Shown here piece by piece: positions 1 to 8,346 of a stretch of DNA of 64,000 bases; the stretch's first letter is position 1, and every line of letters starts with the position of its first letter. Location of the stretch: assembly GCA_913776195.1 (NCBI GenBank), contig CAJYMH010000030.1, forward strand, positions 1 through 64,000, read 5' to 3'. This DNA is from an uncultured Caulobacter sp. (GTDB lineage Bacteria > Pseudomonadota > Alphaproteobacteria > Caulobacterales > Caulobacteraceae). The notes beneath the pieces are model-generated. The model ran no database searches. It was not told the DNA's origin and was given only the letters and a program-made list of their open reading frames with translations. Both the position numbers and the translations under genes were made by a program.

Positions 1-276
1 GCCGGCGTTGTTGACCAGGATGTCGATCCGACCGAACCGGGAAACGATGTCGGCGAAGACCTGACGCACCTCGACTTCCCTTGAGACGTCCAGACGCCAG
101 GCGCAGGCTTCCGCTCCGCTCATCACCAGCTCGTCGGCGAGTTCGACGGCTTCGCGCAGCCGAACGTCGACAACCGCCACCGCCGCGCCTTCATCGGCCA
201 TGCGTTTCGCCGTGGCCCGGCCCAGGCCAAGCGCCGCGCCGGTGACCACGGCCACCTTGTTGTCCAATCGAGCCAT
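1..276 (-). CDS. SDR-family oxidoreductase (3' part outside window)
   Basis: N-terminal 92 residues of a short-chain dehydrogenase/reductase. The Rossmann start reads VAVVTGAALGLGRA, giving the TGxxxGxG dinucleotide-binding motif at about residues 12-19, an acidic residue (VVDVR) at the end of the second strand that usually favours NAD, and the NNAG motif at the window edge. The catalytic Tyr-Lys pair would lie beyond base 1. A GGAGG-type ribosome site sits just before the ATG. The substrate cannot be told. It follows fixJ on the same strand after 84 nt that contain a hairpin, so it is probably a separate unit. Confidence 0.9.
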   Translation of the reverse strand, partial: MARLDNKVAVVTGAALGLGRATAKRMADEGAAVAVVDVRLREAVELADELVMSGAEACAWRLDVSREVEVRQVFADIVSRFGRIDILVNNAG

Positions 277-302
277 CGGGAGGCCTCCTGACCGGAGACT
301 AC

Positions 303-321
303 GCGCCGCGCGTGGCGGCGC
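303..321 (-). terminator. hairpin after fixJ
   Basis: A perfect 7-bp GC stem (GCGCCGC / GCGGCGC) with a 5-nt loop lies 39 nt after the fixJ stop. There is no T-run on the fixJ strand, so a terminator role is inferred from position only. Confidence 0.4.
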
Positions 322-360
322 TTTGCGTGTTGTCAAAATCCACGCACGACCGTTACTGGC

Positions 361-969
361 TCAAAGTCCGGCGAGGACCGCGAGACGGATCAACTCCGGC
401 AGCCCCCGAGCACCAGTCTTGTTCATGACGTTGGCGCGATAAATCTCGACGGTGCGCGGACTGATCCCCAATTCCTGGGCGATCGTCTTGTTCATCCTGC
501 CAGCGACGACCCCCCGCAGCACATCGGCTTCGCGAGGCGACAGGCCCGACAGGGCCTGTTGGGCGCGTTCGCGTTCCAGACGCCCGGTGTTCGACGCCAC
601 GCCCACCGCCAGCGCGCGCTTCACCGCCTCGATCAAGACACCGTCGTCGAACGGCTTTTCGATGAAATCCACCACGCCGGCGCGCATGGCGTTGACCGCC
701 AACGGCACATCGCCGTGGCCCGTCATGACCACCACTGGCAAACGAATACCTCGCTCGCTCATGGCGCGCACGAGCTCCAGCCCGCTCATCTTGGGCATGC
801 GCACATCGGTGACCACGCAAGCCTGCGACAGGCCGTCGGCCACCTGCAGGAACTCACCTGCCGAAGCGTAGGTGCGCGCCGGCAGATCGTTCATCTCCAA
901 AAGGAAACTCAGAGATGCGCGGACGGCCTCGTCATCGTCGATGAGATGGACAATGGGTTCAGGGGGCAT
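361..969 (-). CDS. fixJ: Response regulator FixJ
   Basis: 202-residue two-component regulator. The receiver domain (about 1-120) has the acidic pair DDD at 11-13, phosphoacceptor Asp55 in VVTDVRMPK, and the conserved Lys in IEKPF near 105. The output domain (about 140-202) is a LuxR/NarL-type helix-turn-helix with [15 protein letters not shown] and the recognition stretch [14 protein letters not shown], typical of FixJ. It should be phosphorylated by the upstream FixL and activate transcription, classically of fixK. The chosen ATG overlaps the fixL stop by 11 nt and has AGAGGA before it; a longer open frame runs upstream inside fixL and is not used. Confidence 0.93.
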   Translation of the reverse strand: MPPEPIVHLIDDDEAVRASLSFLLEMNDLPARTYASAGEFLQVADGLSQACVVTDVRMPKMSGLELVRAMSERGIRLPVVVMTGHGDVPLAVNAMRAGVVDFIEKPFDDGVLIEAVKRALAVGVASNTGRLERERAQQALSGLSPREADVLRGVVAGRMNKTIAQELGISPRTVEIYRANVMNKTGARGLPELIRLAVLAGL

Positions 970-2458
970 TTTCGGCGTCCTCTGTAAGGATCGACGGCAG
1001 GGTGAACCTGAAGCTCGCGCCCCCAAGCAGGCTCTTCTCGTGCCAGATGCGCCCGCCATGGGCCTCGACAATCGAACGGGTGATCGACAGCCCGATCCCC
1101 ATCCCCTCACCCTTCGTCGAGGAGAAGGGCTCGAACAGCCGTTGCGCGGCGACAGCACTCAGATCTGGCCCGCTGTCGTCTATCCAAAACTCCACGGCGC
1201 CGTCCGAGCGCGCGCGGGCGCCAACGTCCAGAACCTTTTGCGGGCTGTCATGCATCGCCTCGACAGCGTTGCGGATCAGGTTCAAGACGACCTGCTGAAT
1301 CTGCACCTTGTCCGCAAGCACATACCCCACGTCCGGATCGATCTTGAACCTCAGCCGTGCGTCATGGGCCTTGGCGCCGATAAGGGCCAGGGCGCCGGCC
1401 TCTTGCAGCAGGTTGGCGGCCGACTCGATCCGTCGCTCGATGTCGCGGCGATACGCCATGTCACGAAGCCGTCGGATGATGTCTCCGGCGCGCAAGGTCT
1501 GCTCGGCGCCCTGTCCGATCATCGCCTTCAGACGCGCCGCGTCCAGGGGCTTTCGGTCGATCAGGATCTGGCAGCCCTTCATGAAATTGGTGGCCGCCGT
1601 GAGGGGCTGGTTGAGCTCATGCGCCAAGGCCGAGGCCATCTCTCCAAGGGCGCTCAGGCGCGAGACATGGATCAACTCTCCCTGCAGGTCCCGCACGCGG
1701 CGTTCGGCCGCCTGACGCTCGGACAGATCGCGGACGAAGCCCGTGAAGAAGCGCTGCTCGCCTGAATGCATCTCGCCCACGGACAGCTCCATGGGGAAGG
1801 TCGACCCGTCCTTGCGCGCCCCGACCACCACACGGCCAAGTCCGATGATGCGCTTCTCACCGGTGGCGAGGTAACGATCAAGATAGCCATCGTGGTGGCT
1901 TGCGTAAGGCTCCGGCATCAGTCGCGAGACATTCTGGCCCAGCGCCTCGGACGCTAACCACCCGAACTGCTGCTCCGCGGCGCGCGAGAATGATTGGATG
2001 ATCCCCCGCTCGTCGATGACGATCATCGCGTCGGGGACGGCGTCGAGGATCGAGGCCAGATGCGCCTCACGGGCATGAACCGCCGTCACGTAGAGCTGAA
2101 TGTCCTTGGCGTTGCGGCGCATCTTGGTGCCCAAGGCGCCGACGCCAAGCGCTATGGTCAGGAAGATCGCTGTGTTGATCGCCGCATCGACCGAAGCGAA
2201 GCCTTCCGCGCCCACAATCATCAGGTTGATGGCTATCGAAAGGCCGGCGGCCAGCAAGGTTGGGCCGATGCCGCCCAGCGCGGCGGCCGCAAGCAGCGCG
2301 GGCACGAATACGATCAGGACGACCTGGTCGGGGAACAGCGGGCCAAGCCCCCACCGCAACCCCGCGCAGGCGGCCGTCGCCGTGAGGGCGATGAAATAGC
2401 CGGCGACCCACCCGAAATGCCGAGCCATGCCAGCATGAGGCGACCGCGCCGTGGACAT
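959..2458 (-). CDS. fixL: Oxygen-sensing histidine kinase FixL
   Basis: 499-residue membrane kinase. Hydrophobic segments between about residues 15 and 110 fit a four-helix membrane anchor; a PAS domain follows (about 130-250), then HisKA with phosphoacceptor His280 in [10 protein letters not shown], and HATPase ([11 protein letters not shown]-box, [15 protein letters not shown]-box). In the PAS, His189, Arg195 and Arg209 have the same spacing as the heme ligand His200, Arg206 and Arg220 of Bradyrhizobium FixL, so heme-based O2 sensing is well supported. Translationally coupled to fixJ. No FixK box is seen before it, so the kinase appears not to be under the island's own box. Confidence 0.94.
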   Translation of the reverse strand: MSTARSPHAGMARHFGWVAGYFIALTATAACAGLRWGLGPLFPDQVVLIVFVPALLAAAALGGIGPTLLAAGLSIAINLMIVGAEGFASVDAAINTAIFLTIALGVGALGTKMRRNAKDIQLYVTAVHAREAHLASILDAVPDAMIVIDERGIIQSFSRAAEQQFGWLASEALGQNVSRLMPEPYASHHDGYLDRYLATGEKRIIGLGRVVVGARKDGSTFPMELSVGEMHSGEQRFFTGFVRDLSERQAAERRVRDLQGELIHVSRLSALGEMASALAHELNQPLTAATNFMKGCQILIDRKPLDAARLKAMIGQGAEQTLRAGDIIRRLRDMAYRRDIERRIESAANLLQEAGALALIGAKAHDARLRFKIDPDVGYVLADKVQIQQVVLNLIRNAVEAMHDSPQKVLDVGARARSDGAVEFWIDDSGPDLSAVAAQRLFEPFSSTKGEGMGIGLSITRSIVEAHGGRIWHEKSLLGGASFRFTLPSILTEDAENAP

Positions 2459-2562
2459 GGGAGAAAAATTTACGCCTAACAACCGGGGCGAGCAAGGCGA
2501 AGCTTGGACGTCCACCCGCTCCGCCGGCATTCGCAGATCGCTGACGCTTATAAGCAAGGTCC

Positions 2563-3216
2563 TCACGCCGCCATGGCGGCCAGTGCGGGCCAGCGGCGAA
2601 CCTGGAAACGGCGCGTGGAGCCGAAATCCACGATGGCCTCGTCTTGCAGGCGCGTCAGCATGCGAGACACCGTCTCCATCGACAGGCCCAGATAGTCGGC
2701 CATGTCCTGGCGGCTCATGGGCAGTTCGGTCTCGGCGGAGGGGTCGTTCCTGGCGTGCGCCGCCAGGAAAGCGCCGACGCGCTCCTTGGCCGAGCGGCGG
2801 CACAGCAGCACCACATGTGCTTGCAGGCGCTCCATCTCCATCTGCGTGGCGCCGAGGATGGCTTCGTCGATCTTGTCGGTACCGGCGGCCAGGGCGATGG
2901 CGCCGCGGCGGGCGACACGCACCTCGCAGTCGGTGAGGGCCTCCGCCGCGAAGACATGACGGCTGCCGACCTCGAAGCCGAAAAGGTCGCCGGCGTAGTA
3001 GAACGATCCGATTTGCCGGCGGCCGTCGGCGGAGAAGCGACTGGTGCGGACCACGCCCGAAACGACGCGGTAGAGCCGGTCAGCGTCTTCCTCCTGCGCG
3101 TAGATCTCCTCGTCGCGTGAGAAGCGCATGGAGCCGCCGAGCCGCTCGACGGCGTCGATGAGAATGGCGGCGGGCCGACGATCGTCGGCGGCGAAGGGCG
3201 AATAGGGCTTGTCCAT
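2563..3216 (-). CDS. fixK: CRP/FNR-family regulator FixK
   Basis: 217 residues: cyclic-nucleotide-binding-like beta-roll (about 30-145) and a C-terminal winged helix. The recognition helix METVSRML carries the E-x-x-S-R pattern by which FNR/FixK proteins read TTGA half-sites, matching the boxes found next to the following genes. The N-terminus lacks the cysteine cluster of FNR, so it should not bind an oxygen-labile 4Fe-4S cluster itself; oxygen information would come through FixLJ, as is established for FixK proteins. It is transcribed toward fixL with a 104-nt gap and diverges from the gene at 3391, with a box between them. Confidence 0.9.
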   Translation of the reverse strand: MDKPYSPFAADDRRPAAILIDAVERLGGSMRFSRDEEIYAQEEDADRLYRVVSGVVRTSRFSADGRRQIGSFYYAGDLFGFEVGSRHVFAAEALTDCEVRVARRGAIALAAGTDKIDEAILGATQMEMERLQAHVVLLCRRSAKERVGAFLAAHARNDPSAETELPMSRQDMADYLGLSMETVSRMLTRLQDEAIVDFGSTRRFQVRRWPALAAMAA

Positions 3217-3322
3217 GACACGGCTCCTTTGCAGCGTGGCGAGCGTGCGCCCGATCCCGCACCCGCCGAAAGTCGTGGCTGCCCCTTACGTATCAATACG
3301 GAGGCGGCCAGCGCCCATTCGA

Positions 3323-3336
3323 TTGACCATCGTCAA
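3323..3336. promoter_or_regulatory. FixK/FNR box 1
   Basis: TTGACCATCGTCAA, a perfect TTGAC-N4-GTCAA palindrome 54 nt before the ATG at 3391 and 106 nt before fixK on the other strand. Centring it at -41.5 would give a leader of about 20 nt for the plus-strand gene. Confidence 0.85.
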
Positions 3337-3390
3337 GGCGCGTTGAGCCGCAACAGTGACGCTGGCGGTGTGCAAATCACGGAGGACGAG

Positions 3391-3735
3391 ATGTCCCAGA
3401 ACATCACAAAGCAGGTTCGTCGCGAGATCGAGGACGTGCTCGACGAGGCGGTCAAGGCGCTCAAGCGCGCCGCTGGCGATCTTGGCGACGACGCCGAAAG
3501 CGCCGTCGCCGACGCCGCCAAAACCCTGCGCTCGACCGCCGACGCCTTGGCCGACAAGGTCGGCCCCAAGCTTCGTGAGATCATCGACGATGCGGCGCCC
3601 AAGGCGCGCAAGCTCGCCGCCGAAGCCAAGGCCGAAGCGCAGGAACATCCGATCGCCACGGCGGTGGCCGCCATCGGCGCCGCCGCAGCTGTCATCCAGC
3701 TGCTCGGCGCCGCGCGCAAGCGCAAGCCAGGCTGA
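3391..3735 (+). CDS. DUF883-like membrane-associated helical protein
   Basis: 114 residues. A long Lys/Ala/Glu-rich amphipathic helix (about 1-88, with repeated VxDAAKxL/ADxLADKV pattern) is followed by one hydrophobic segment PIATAVAAIGAAAAVIQLL and a basic tail RKRKPG. This is the architecture of DUF883/ElaB-type proteins, which anchor to the inner membrane by the C-terminus and associate with ribosomes in stationary phase in E. coli. GGAGG lies 6 nt before the ATG. FixK box 1 upstream suggests induction at low oxygen. Family placement is by architecture rather than clear motif. Confidence 0.75.
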   Translation: MSQNITKQVRREIEDVLDEAVKALKRAAGDLGDDAESAVADAAKTLRSTADALADKVGPKLREIIDDAAPKARKLAAEAKAEAQEHPIATAVAAIGAAAAVIQLLGAARKRKPG

Positions 3736-3842
3736 GCACGCCTTTCTGGGCAAGCGATGTGTTGGAAGGGCGGCGACGCGCGGCGACGCCGCCCTCGCCA
3801 CGTCTGGCCTTGCTGGAGCCGGCTTTGATCGATCCGGAGCGG

Positions 3843-3856
3843 TTGACGGTCGTCAA
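3843..3856. promoter_or_regulatory. FixK/FNR box 2
   Basis: TTGACGGTCGTCAA, perfect TTGAC-N4-GTCAA, 60 nt before the BON-protein ATG at 3917. Confidence 0.85.
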
Positions 3857-3916
3857 GGCCGCCGCATGAGCCAGGCGCATCCTCGGCTGGCGGCGCAGAG
3901 CCGCAGGAGAAAGCAG

Positions 3917-4564
3917 ATGGACAAGGACCAAGACATCAAGGAGCGGGTGGAGGAGGAGCTATCCTTCGATCCGCGGATCGACGCGGCGGGCATCGGCGTC
4001 GGCGTCAGCGACGGCGTCGTCACGTTGAGCGGCTACGTAAAGACCTACAGTCAGAAGATCGCCGCCGAGGCCGCGGTCAAACGCGTCAAGGGGGTCAACG
4101 CCGTGGCCGTCGACATCGAAGTGCGCCTGCCCACGGATGTACGCTGGGACGACACCAAGATCGCCGAGCGGGTGACCAGCATCCTGGCGTGGAGCGTCGA
4201 GGCGCCGAAGGAAGGCGTCAAGGTTCGGGTCGACAACGGCTGGGTCTACCTCGAAGGCTCGGTCGGTTGGGCCTATCAGCGCCAGGAGGCCGAACGACTG
4301 GTGCGCACCATCACCGGGGTGCGCGGCGTGGTGAACGGCGTCAAGGTGCGGCCCCATGTGGAGCCCAAGGACGTCAAGGATCAGCTGAAAAAGGCGTTCC
4401 ATCGCAACGCCGAGCTGGAAGCGGCCGGAATCACCGTCGGCGTGACCGGCGGCAAGGTGATCCTCACGGGTAAGGTTCGCACCTGGAGCGACCGTCAGGA
4501 GGCCGAGCGCGCCGCCTGGGCCGTCCCGGGGGTCAGCGAGGTGGTCGACCATCTCACCTTGTGA
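3917..4564 (+). CDS. Triple BON-domain protein
   Basis: 215 residues made of three consecutive BON domains (about 4-72, 77-146, 148-215). Each has the typical charged helix followed by a GV.V.DG.V.L.G.V strand pair (GVGVSDGVVTLSGYV, VRVDNGWVYLEGSV, VGVTGGKVILTGKV) and a closing VxGVxxVVxxL helix-strand. BON domains bind phospholipid or attach to membranes. There is no signal peptide, so it probably acts in the cytoplasm, unlike OsmY. The ATG follows a GGAGAAAG site. Under FixK box 2. Comparable multi-BON proteins are common in stress islands with universal stress proteins. Confidence 0.88.
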   Translation: MDKDQDIKERVEEELSFDPRIDAAGIGVGVSDGVVTLSGYVKTYSQKIAAEAAVKRVKGVNAVAVDIEVRLPTDVRWDDTKIAERVTSILAWSVEAPKEGVKVRVDNGWVYLEGSVGWAYQRQEAERLVRTITGVRGVVNGVKVRPHVEPKDVKDQLKKAFHRNAELEAAGITVGVTGGKVILTGKVRTWSDRQEAERAAWAVPGVSEVVDHLTL

Positions 4565-4672
4565 GCGGCTTCGCCGTCCAGAAGCGAACGCGTCTGGGCG
4601 GCGATCACCGACTGTTCGTCGGTGGGGCAGGTAAGAATCTCGATCGCGCCGCCGAGCGCTCCAGCAGCGCGG

Positions 4673-4903
4673 TCATCGGCGCTTGGCGGTCAACAGGAGG
4701 AAGAGGCCGAACAGCAACGCGACCTGCGCCAGCCCCGCGCCAAGCGTCGAAAGGGCAAGACCGATCTGGATGCGCCAGTGGTCGATCGCCGGCGTGTCGC
4801 CGTAGATCAAGACCAGTGAACCCAGGACTCCGGCGAGGCCCAGGGCGGTGAGGCACGCCCCGAGGATCAGGCGATCGGTTCTGAAAGCGGATGGTCGGAC
4901 CAT
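4673..4903 (-). CDS. Small two-helix inner-membrane protein
   Basis: 76 residues with two hydrophobic segments (LILGACLTALGLAGVLGSLV and LALSTLGAGLAQVALLFGLF) and a short basic C-terminus TAKRR. I do not recognise the family. The start at 4903 is chosen because GGGAG precedes it and because the longer open frame would run over FixK box 3, which lies 49 nt upstream. Its inclusion among box-bearing genes suggests a role in low-oxygen or stress physiology. Confidence 0.65.
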   Translation of the reverse strand: MVRPSAFRTDRLILGACLTALGLAGVLGSLVLIYGDTPAIDHWRIQIGLALSTLGAGLAQVALLFGLFLLLTAKRR

Positions 4904-4952
4904 GGAGTGCTCCCTTGACGCTCGATGATCGGCCAAGACGCGGCCGCCGCCC

Positions 4953-4966
4953 TTGACATCGCTCAA
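4953..4966. promoter_or_regulatory. FixK/FNR box 3
   Basis: TTGACATCGCTCAA keeps both TTGA and TCAA half-sites at the right spacing; 49 nt before the minus-strand start at 4903. Confidence 0.7.
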
Positions 4967-4986
4967 GCCCCCTCGCGCGTGGTGTC

Positions 4987-5433
4987 TCAGGACCGTGCGC
5001 GGCGGATCTGGGCCAAGGCCGCGCGGATCGCCGTCTCCTCGGCCTCGATGCGATCATGCGGGTCGTCCCCGACGAGCCTGCGCCGTATGGCGGCGGGCAG
5101 GGACTTGCGAAGGGCGCCGAGCACTTTCGGGGCGGCGATCAGGACGATGTGGTCGAACGGCTCCTCGTCAGCGTAGGAGGCCACGCGGTCGGCGACCTCG
5201 GCGAGGAACCGCCGCTCGCCCTTTTGCTTGGACGATAGGGTCTCGACGGTGTGACGGCCTTCTCGCATCGACGAAGACGTGGTCGGCCGAAGTCGCTGGG
5301 GCGCCGCCTCGAAGCGGGCGTCGGCTACGACTTCAGAGCGTTCGTGAAGAGGGCCGCCGCGCACCCTCTCCTCGAAGAGGCGGGCGCGGCGGCCGTCGGC
5401 CACCAGGATCAACGTGCGTTCATCGACGATCAT
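4987..5433 (-). CDS. Host-attachment-type protein (Rossmann-like, PF10116-like)
   Basis: 148 residues resembling the family named for a protein needed for attachment to host cells: strand start TLILVADGRRARLFEE, then an RxFLAEVADRV helix and FDHIVLIAAPKVLGALRKSL, which is the family's characteristic ending. Members look like eRF1/Rossmann-type folds and probably act in the cytoplasm; the biochemical role is unknown. The ATG at 5433 is preceded by a strong AGGAGGA, so the seven-residue longer form is not used. FixK box 4 is 47 nt upstream. Confidence 0.75.
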   Translation of the reverse strand: MIVDERTLILVADGRRARLFEERVRGGPLHERSEVVADARFEAAPQRLRPTTSSSMREGRHTVETLSSKQKGERRFLAEVADRVASYADEEPFDHIVLIAAPKVLGALRKSLPAAIRRRLVGDDPHDRIEAEETAIRAALAQIRRARS

Positions 5434-5480
5434 GGGCAGTTCCTCCTGATCCATGTTCGCCGAGGAGCGGGCGACCTGCC

Positions 5481-5494
5481 CTGACCGATATCAA
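5481..5494. promoter_or_regulatory. FixK/FNR box 4 (degenerate, divergent)
   Basis: CTGACCGATATCAA has one substitution in the left half-site. It sits 47 nt before the minus-strand gene at 5433 and 58 nt before the plus-strand gene at 5553, so it could serve both. Confidence 0.55.
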
Positions 5495-5552
5495 GGCCAA
5501 GCCCAAGGGTCGCGTGAATGGTGAACGAGGCAAACCCAGCGAGGCCCCTCCG

Positions 5553-6161
5553 ATGAAACACGCCGTGATACTGGCCCACCCCAAGACCGATAGCTTCAAC
5601 GCCGCCATCGCCCGAACCTGCGTCCACACCCTGGAGCGTCTCGGCGACACGGTGATCCTGCGCGATCTCTATGCGGCGGGCTTCGACCCACGCCTGCGCG
5701 CCGAGGAGTTGCCGACCGCCGAGCACTTCGCGCCGGCCGCCGACACCGCCGCCGAGCGGGTGATCCTGGCGGACGTCGATAGCTTCATCTTCGTCTATCC
5801 GTTCTGGTTCAACGCGCCTCCCGCCATCCTCAAGGGCTTCGTCGACAAGGTCTTCAGCATGGGGTTCGGCTATTCGCCGGGCTCAGGCGGGTTGGAGCCG
5901 CTGCTCCTGGGCAAGACCTTGCTCAGCATCTCCACATCCGGAGCGCCGGATCATTGGGTGAATCTGACCGGCGCGCTGGCGACCCTGCAGCAGGCGTTCG
6001 ACAATCATCTGGCGGGAGTGTGCGGCCTCAAGGTGCTCGAGCACGTCCACTTCGGCTCCATCGTGCCCAACATCACCGAAGAGGCGGTGCATGACATGCT
6101 AGAGGACGTCGGGCGCCGGCTTGGCGCGCGCTTCGGGGCGGCGAGGGCGGCCGCCGATTGA
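5553..6161 (+). CDS. NAD(P)H quinone oxidoreductase, flavodoxin fold (paralogue 1)
   Basis: 202 residues of the MdaB/WrbA/NQO1-like family. The start MKHAVILAHPKTDSFN is the phosphate loop that binds FMN/FAD; FVYPFWFNAPPAILKGFVDKVF is the isoalloxazine-contact loop of NQO-type enzymes. It should reduce quinones or related acceptors by two electrons with NAD(P)H in the cytosol. The gene at 8347 is a clear paralogue (same start, same PFWFN/PLWFN and HVHF motifs). FixK box 4 lies 58 nt upstream. Confidence 0.88.
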   Translation: MKHAVILAHPKTDSFNAAIARTCVHTLERLGDTVILRDLYAAGFDPRLRAEELPTAEHFAPAADTAAERVILADVDSFIFVYPFWFNAPPAILKGFVDKVFSMGFGYSPGSGGLEPLLLGKTLLSISTSGAPDHWVNLTGALATLQQAFDNHLAGVCGLKVLEHVHFGSIVPNITEEAVHDMLEDVGRRLGARFGAARAAAD

Positions 6162-6168
6162 CCAGTGG

Positions 6169-6200
6169 CTCTCTCCGGGCCGGGGGTGTCCCGGAGAGAG
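6169..6200. terminator. Bidirectional stem-loop between convergent genes
   Basis: Perfect 11-bp inverted repeat (CTCTCTCCGGG / CCCGGAGAGAG) with a 10-nt loop, placed between the quinone reductase stop and the hsp20 stop. It lacks a T-run but its position and stem strength fit a shared terminator. Confidence 0.7.
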
Positions 6201-6236
6201 CGGCGGGCCGCAGTTGGTCCGAGGTCCCGCCCGAGA

Positions 6237-6704
6237 CTAGGATTTCGCCTCGATCTTGATCGTGCGTTCGCTGGACGCGGCGGCCTTGGGAGCCGAGACG
6301 GTGAGCACGCCGTCCTTCAGGACCGCCGAGAACTTCTCGGCTTCCACGCCGCGCGGCAGCTTGACCGAGCGGCTGAAGGCGCCGAAGCCGCGCTCGACCA
6401 CGTGATAGTTGTGACGCTGGTCGTCGCGCTCGGATTTTTTCTCGCCGCTGATCGTCAGCACGTCGTCGTCGACGGTGATGGCGAGGTCCTTCTCGCTCAT
6501 CCCTGGAACGTCGATTTTGATTTCCACGGCGTCCTTGGTCTCGCGAAAGTCCATGCTCGGCGAGATGCCGGACATGTCGAACTGGGCGAGGCCGCGGTTG
6601 AAGTCGGCGAAGACGCGATCGATCTCGCGCTGAAGGGGCGCGAAGACCTGGCCCGCCTGCTGCGAGAGGGTGGGAAGGAACGATTTGTTGTCGTGAAGGC
6701 TCAT
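6237..6704 (-). CDS. Small heat shock protein Hsp20
   Basis: 155 residues. N-terminal arm to about 45, then an alpha-crystallin domain with DFRETKDAVEIKIDVPGM, LTISGEKKSE and the diagnostic RSVKLPRGVEAEKFSAVLKDGVLTVSAPK; a C-terminal IKI matches the I-x-I oligomer contact. It would hold unfolding proteins without ATP. FixK box 5, an uninterrupted 14-nt palindrome, is 60 nt before the start; no ROSE-like thermometer is evident. So oxygen limitation rather than heat is the probable trigger. Confidence 0.93.
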   Translation of the reverse strand: MSLHDNKSFLPTLSQQAGQVFAPLQREIDRVFADFNRGLAQFDMSGISPSMDFRETKDAVEIKIDVPGMSEKDLAITVDDDVLTISGEKKSERDDQRHNYHVVERGFGAFSRSVKLPRGVEAEKFSAVLKDGVLTVSAPKAAASSERTIKIEAKS

Positions 6705-6764
6705 GGCTGTCTCCTTTGACCGGCGTGGTCGAATGAAGGGTCCCCCCGGCCGGGGAGCGCCACA

Positions 6765-6778
6765 TTGACGATCGTCAA
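6765..6778. promoter_or_regulatory. FixK/FNR box 5
   Basis: TTGACGATCGTCAA is palindromic over all 14 nt and lies 60 nt before the hsp20 ATG; it is also just beyond the stop of the next gene at 6785. Confidence 0.88.
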
Positions 6779-6784
6779 CACCGG

Positions 6785-7624
6785 TCAGTGGGAGACGAGC
6801 ATGGGGATCGGCGGATCGCCCACGAGGTCGCGGCTGACGCCGCCGAACACCCGCTCGCTGGTCCGTGAGCGTCCATAGAGTCCCATCACCAGCAGGTCCG
6901 GCTTCAGCGACGCCACATGCCGACGGATGATCGCCGCGGCCGCGTCGTCGTCGCTGCGGTCGACGACGATGTCGGCCGTCAGGCCGTGATGTTCCAGATG
7001 CCGCTGCAAAAGTCCGTCGGGCCCTTCGTCGCCATTGGGGGAGACGATCAGGAAGCGAACGCTGTCGGCCTGGGTGATCAGGGGCCAGGCGTCGTGCAGG
7101 GCGCGCGCGGACTCCCGCGTTCCCTTCCAGGCCACCAGGATGTTGCGCCCCACCTCGCTTTGCGCCGAGGCCAGATCCGGAACGACCAGGACCGGGCCGC
7201 CAAGCTTGAGCGCCAGGTCGCCGGCCGTGATCTGCCGGTCACCGAGCGGCGCCTTCATGAGGCGAGGCGCCACGGTCAGATCGTGGCGGCGGGCGCAGCG
7301 CACGAGCTCGGCGTCGTCGTCGCCCTCCAGCACCCGCCAGTCGGAGCGCACGACGCTCTGAGCCGCGATCCGCTCGAAGGCCATCCGCGCGTCTTCGCAC
7401 CGGCGCTCCACTGTCTGATCGTGCTCCTTGATCAGGGAGTCGATGAGCGCTGGCGACAGGTAGGTGACCGCTTCGGCGGCGACGTAATTGAGCAGGAATG
7501 TGCTCTTGAGCGCGGCGCCGGTAATCTGCGCGTCGAGCATAGCCGCCAGGCCGGTCGCGATCGTCGCCCGCGCCATGCTGGCGGGGGTGTCGTCGACGAG
7601 CACGAGCATATCTTGGTAGGTCAT
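6785..7624 (-). CDS. Tandem universal stress protein (UspA family, copy 1)
   Basis: 279 residues with two Usp domains (about 1-145 and 150-279). The second domain carries a VMGLYGRSRTSERVFGGVS stretch resembling the G-x2-G-x9-G-S/T ATP-binding signature and ends PIPMLVSH; the first lacks it. It starts 12 nt after the cupin gene stop, with GGGGACC before the ATG, so the two form an operon that would be read from FixK box 6. Proteins of this kind are induced by FixK/Anr/DosR-type regulators in other bacteria. Partner and exact role unknown. Confidence 0.9.
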   Translation of the reverse strand: MTYQDMLVLVDDTPASMARATIATGLAAMLDAQITGAALKSTFLLNYVAAEAVTYLSPALIDSLIKEHDQTVERRCEDARMAFERIAAQSVVRSDWRVLEGDDDAELVRCARRHDLTVAPRLMKAPLGDRQITAGDLALKLGGPVLVVPDLASAQSEVGRNILVAWKGTRESARALHDAWPLITQADSVRFLIVSPNGDEGPDGLLQRHLEHHGLTADIVVDRSDDDAAAAIIRRHVASLKPDLLVMGLYGRSRTSERVFGGVSRDLVGDPPIPMLVSH

Positions 7625-7636
7625 GGCTGGTCCCCT

Positions 7637-8029
7637 TCAGGATGCGACGATCTGGGGCGGCAGCGGCCGCTCCGGTTCGACAAGGTCGGCCGGATGATGC
7701 GGTGGCGCGTAAAGCGTGTAGAGCCGCAGCGGCTTGTCGCCGGTGTTGAGGATGTCGTGCCGCACGCCGGCCGGCACGAGGACGGCGTCGTCATCGCCGA
7801 TCTTGCGCGTCTCGCCCTCGAGGACAGCGCGACCATGACCCTTCTCTACGCGGATGAACTGGTCGGTGTCGGGATGGATTTCCTCGCCGATGGCTTGGCC
7901 GGGCTTGAGGGTCATGGCGACGAGCTGCAGGTGCGGCCCGGTGAAGATGACGCGCCTGTAGGCCTGATTTTCCTTCACGGCGCTTTCGATGTCGCCCACG
8001 AAGCCGTGGATTGGGGCGAGTTTGCTCAT
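7637..8029 (-). CDS. Cupin-domain protein
   Basis: 130 residues, a single cupin_2 barrel. Motif 1 is visible as GEEIHPDTDQFIRVEKG (G-x5-H-x-x-x-x-E-like, with H, D and Q in metal-site positions) and motif 2 as VPAGVRHDILNTGD. The metal ligands look only partly canonical, so enzymatic activity is uncertain; small cupins of this type sit beside universal stress proteins in many proteobacteria. GAGGAGCC precedes the ATG. First gene of the cupin-usp pair under FixK box 6. Confidence 0.85.
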   Translation of the reverse strand: MSKLAPIHGFVGDIESAVKENQAYRRVIFTGPHLQLVAMTLKPGQAIGEEIHPDTDQFIRVEKGHGRAVLEGETRKIGDDDAVLVPAGVRHDILNTGDKPLRLYTLYAPPHHPADLVEPERPLPPQIVAS

Positions 8030-8093
8030 GATAAGGCTCCTCGTCGGCGGTGCGCCGACCCTTGCAGGGTCCAACCCTCCGGGCCGCTCGGCC

Positions 8094-8107
8094 ATGACCA
8101 ATGTCAA
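8094..8107. promoter_or_regulatory. FixK/FNR box 6 (one substitution)
   Basis: ATGACCAATGTCAA has A for the first T and an intact GTCAA right half; 64 nt before the cupin start. Confidence 0.65.
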
Positions 8108-8275
8108 TCGGCGCGAGCGCGCGTGTCGCGTCGCCGACTAGACGAAGCGCAGATTATCGATGACCCGCACCACGCCCGGGGGGCAGGCGGCGGTTTCGGC
8201 GGCCTTGCGGTCCGCCAGGATTGGATGGTCACGCGCCCGCGTCGACCTCGACCTCGACGCCCGCGGCTGACCGCC

Positions 8276-8289
8276 TTGACGGTTCTCAA
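8276..8289. promoter_or_regulatory. FixK/FNR box 7
   Basis: TTGACGGTTCTCAA has intact TTGA and TCAA half-sites; 57 nt before the GTG start at 8347. Confidence 0.72.
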
Positions 8290-8346
8290 GGCGGACGCGT
8301 CCTGGCGATGCGACGCTGGCGTCATTCCAGACGAGGAGCGCCGATC

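Noticed and set aside
2459-2562. FixK box before fixLJ
   Set aside because: Searched by eye for TTGA-N6-TCAA; only a partial CTGACGCTTATAAG-like stretch was seen, not a site.
3217-3296. Longer FixK reading frame upstream of 3216
   Set aside because: The overlapping longer frame is in another phase and lacks FixK sequence; ATG 3216 begins the recognised protein.
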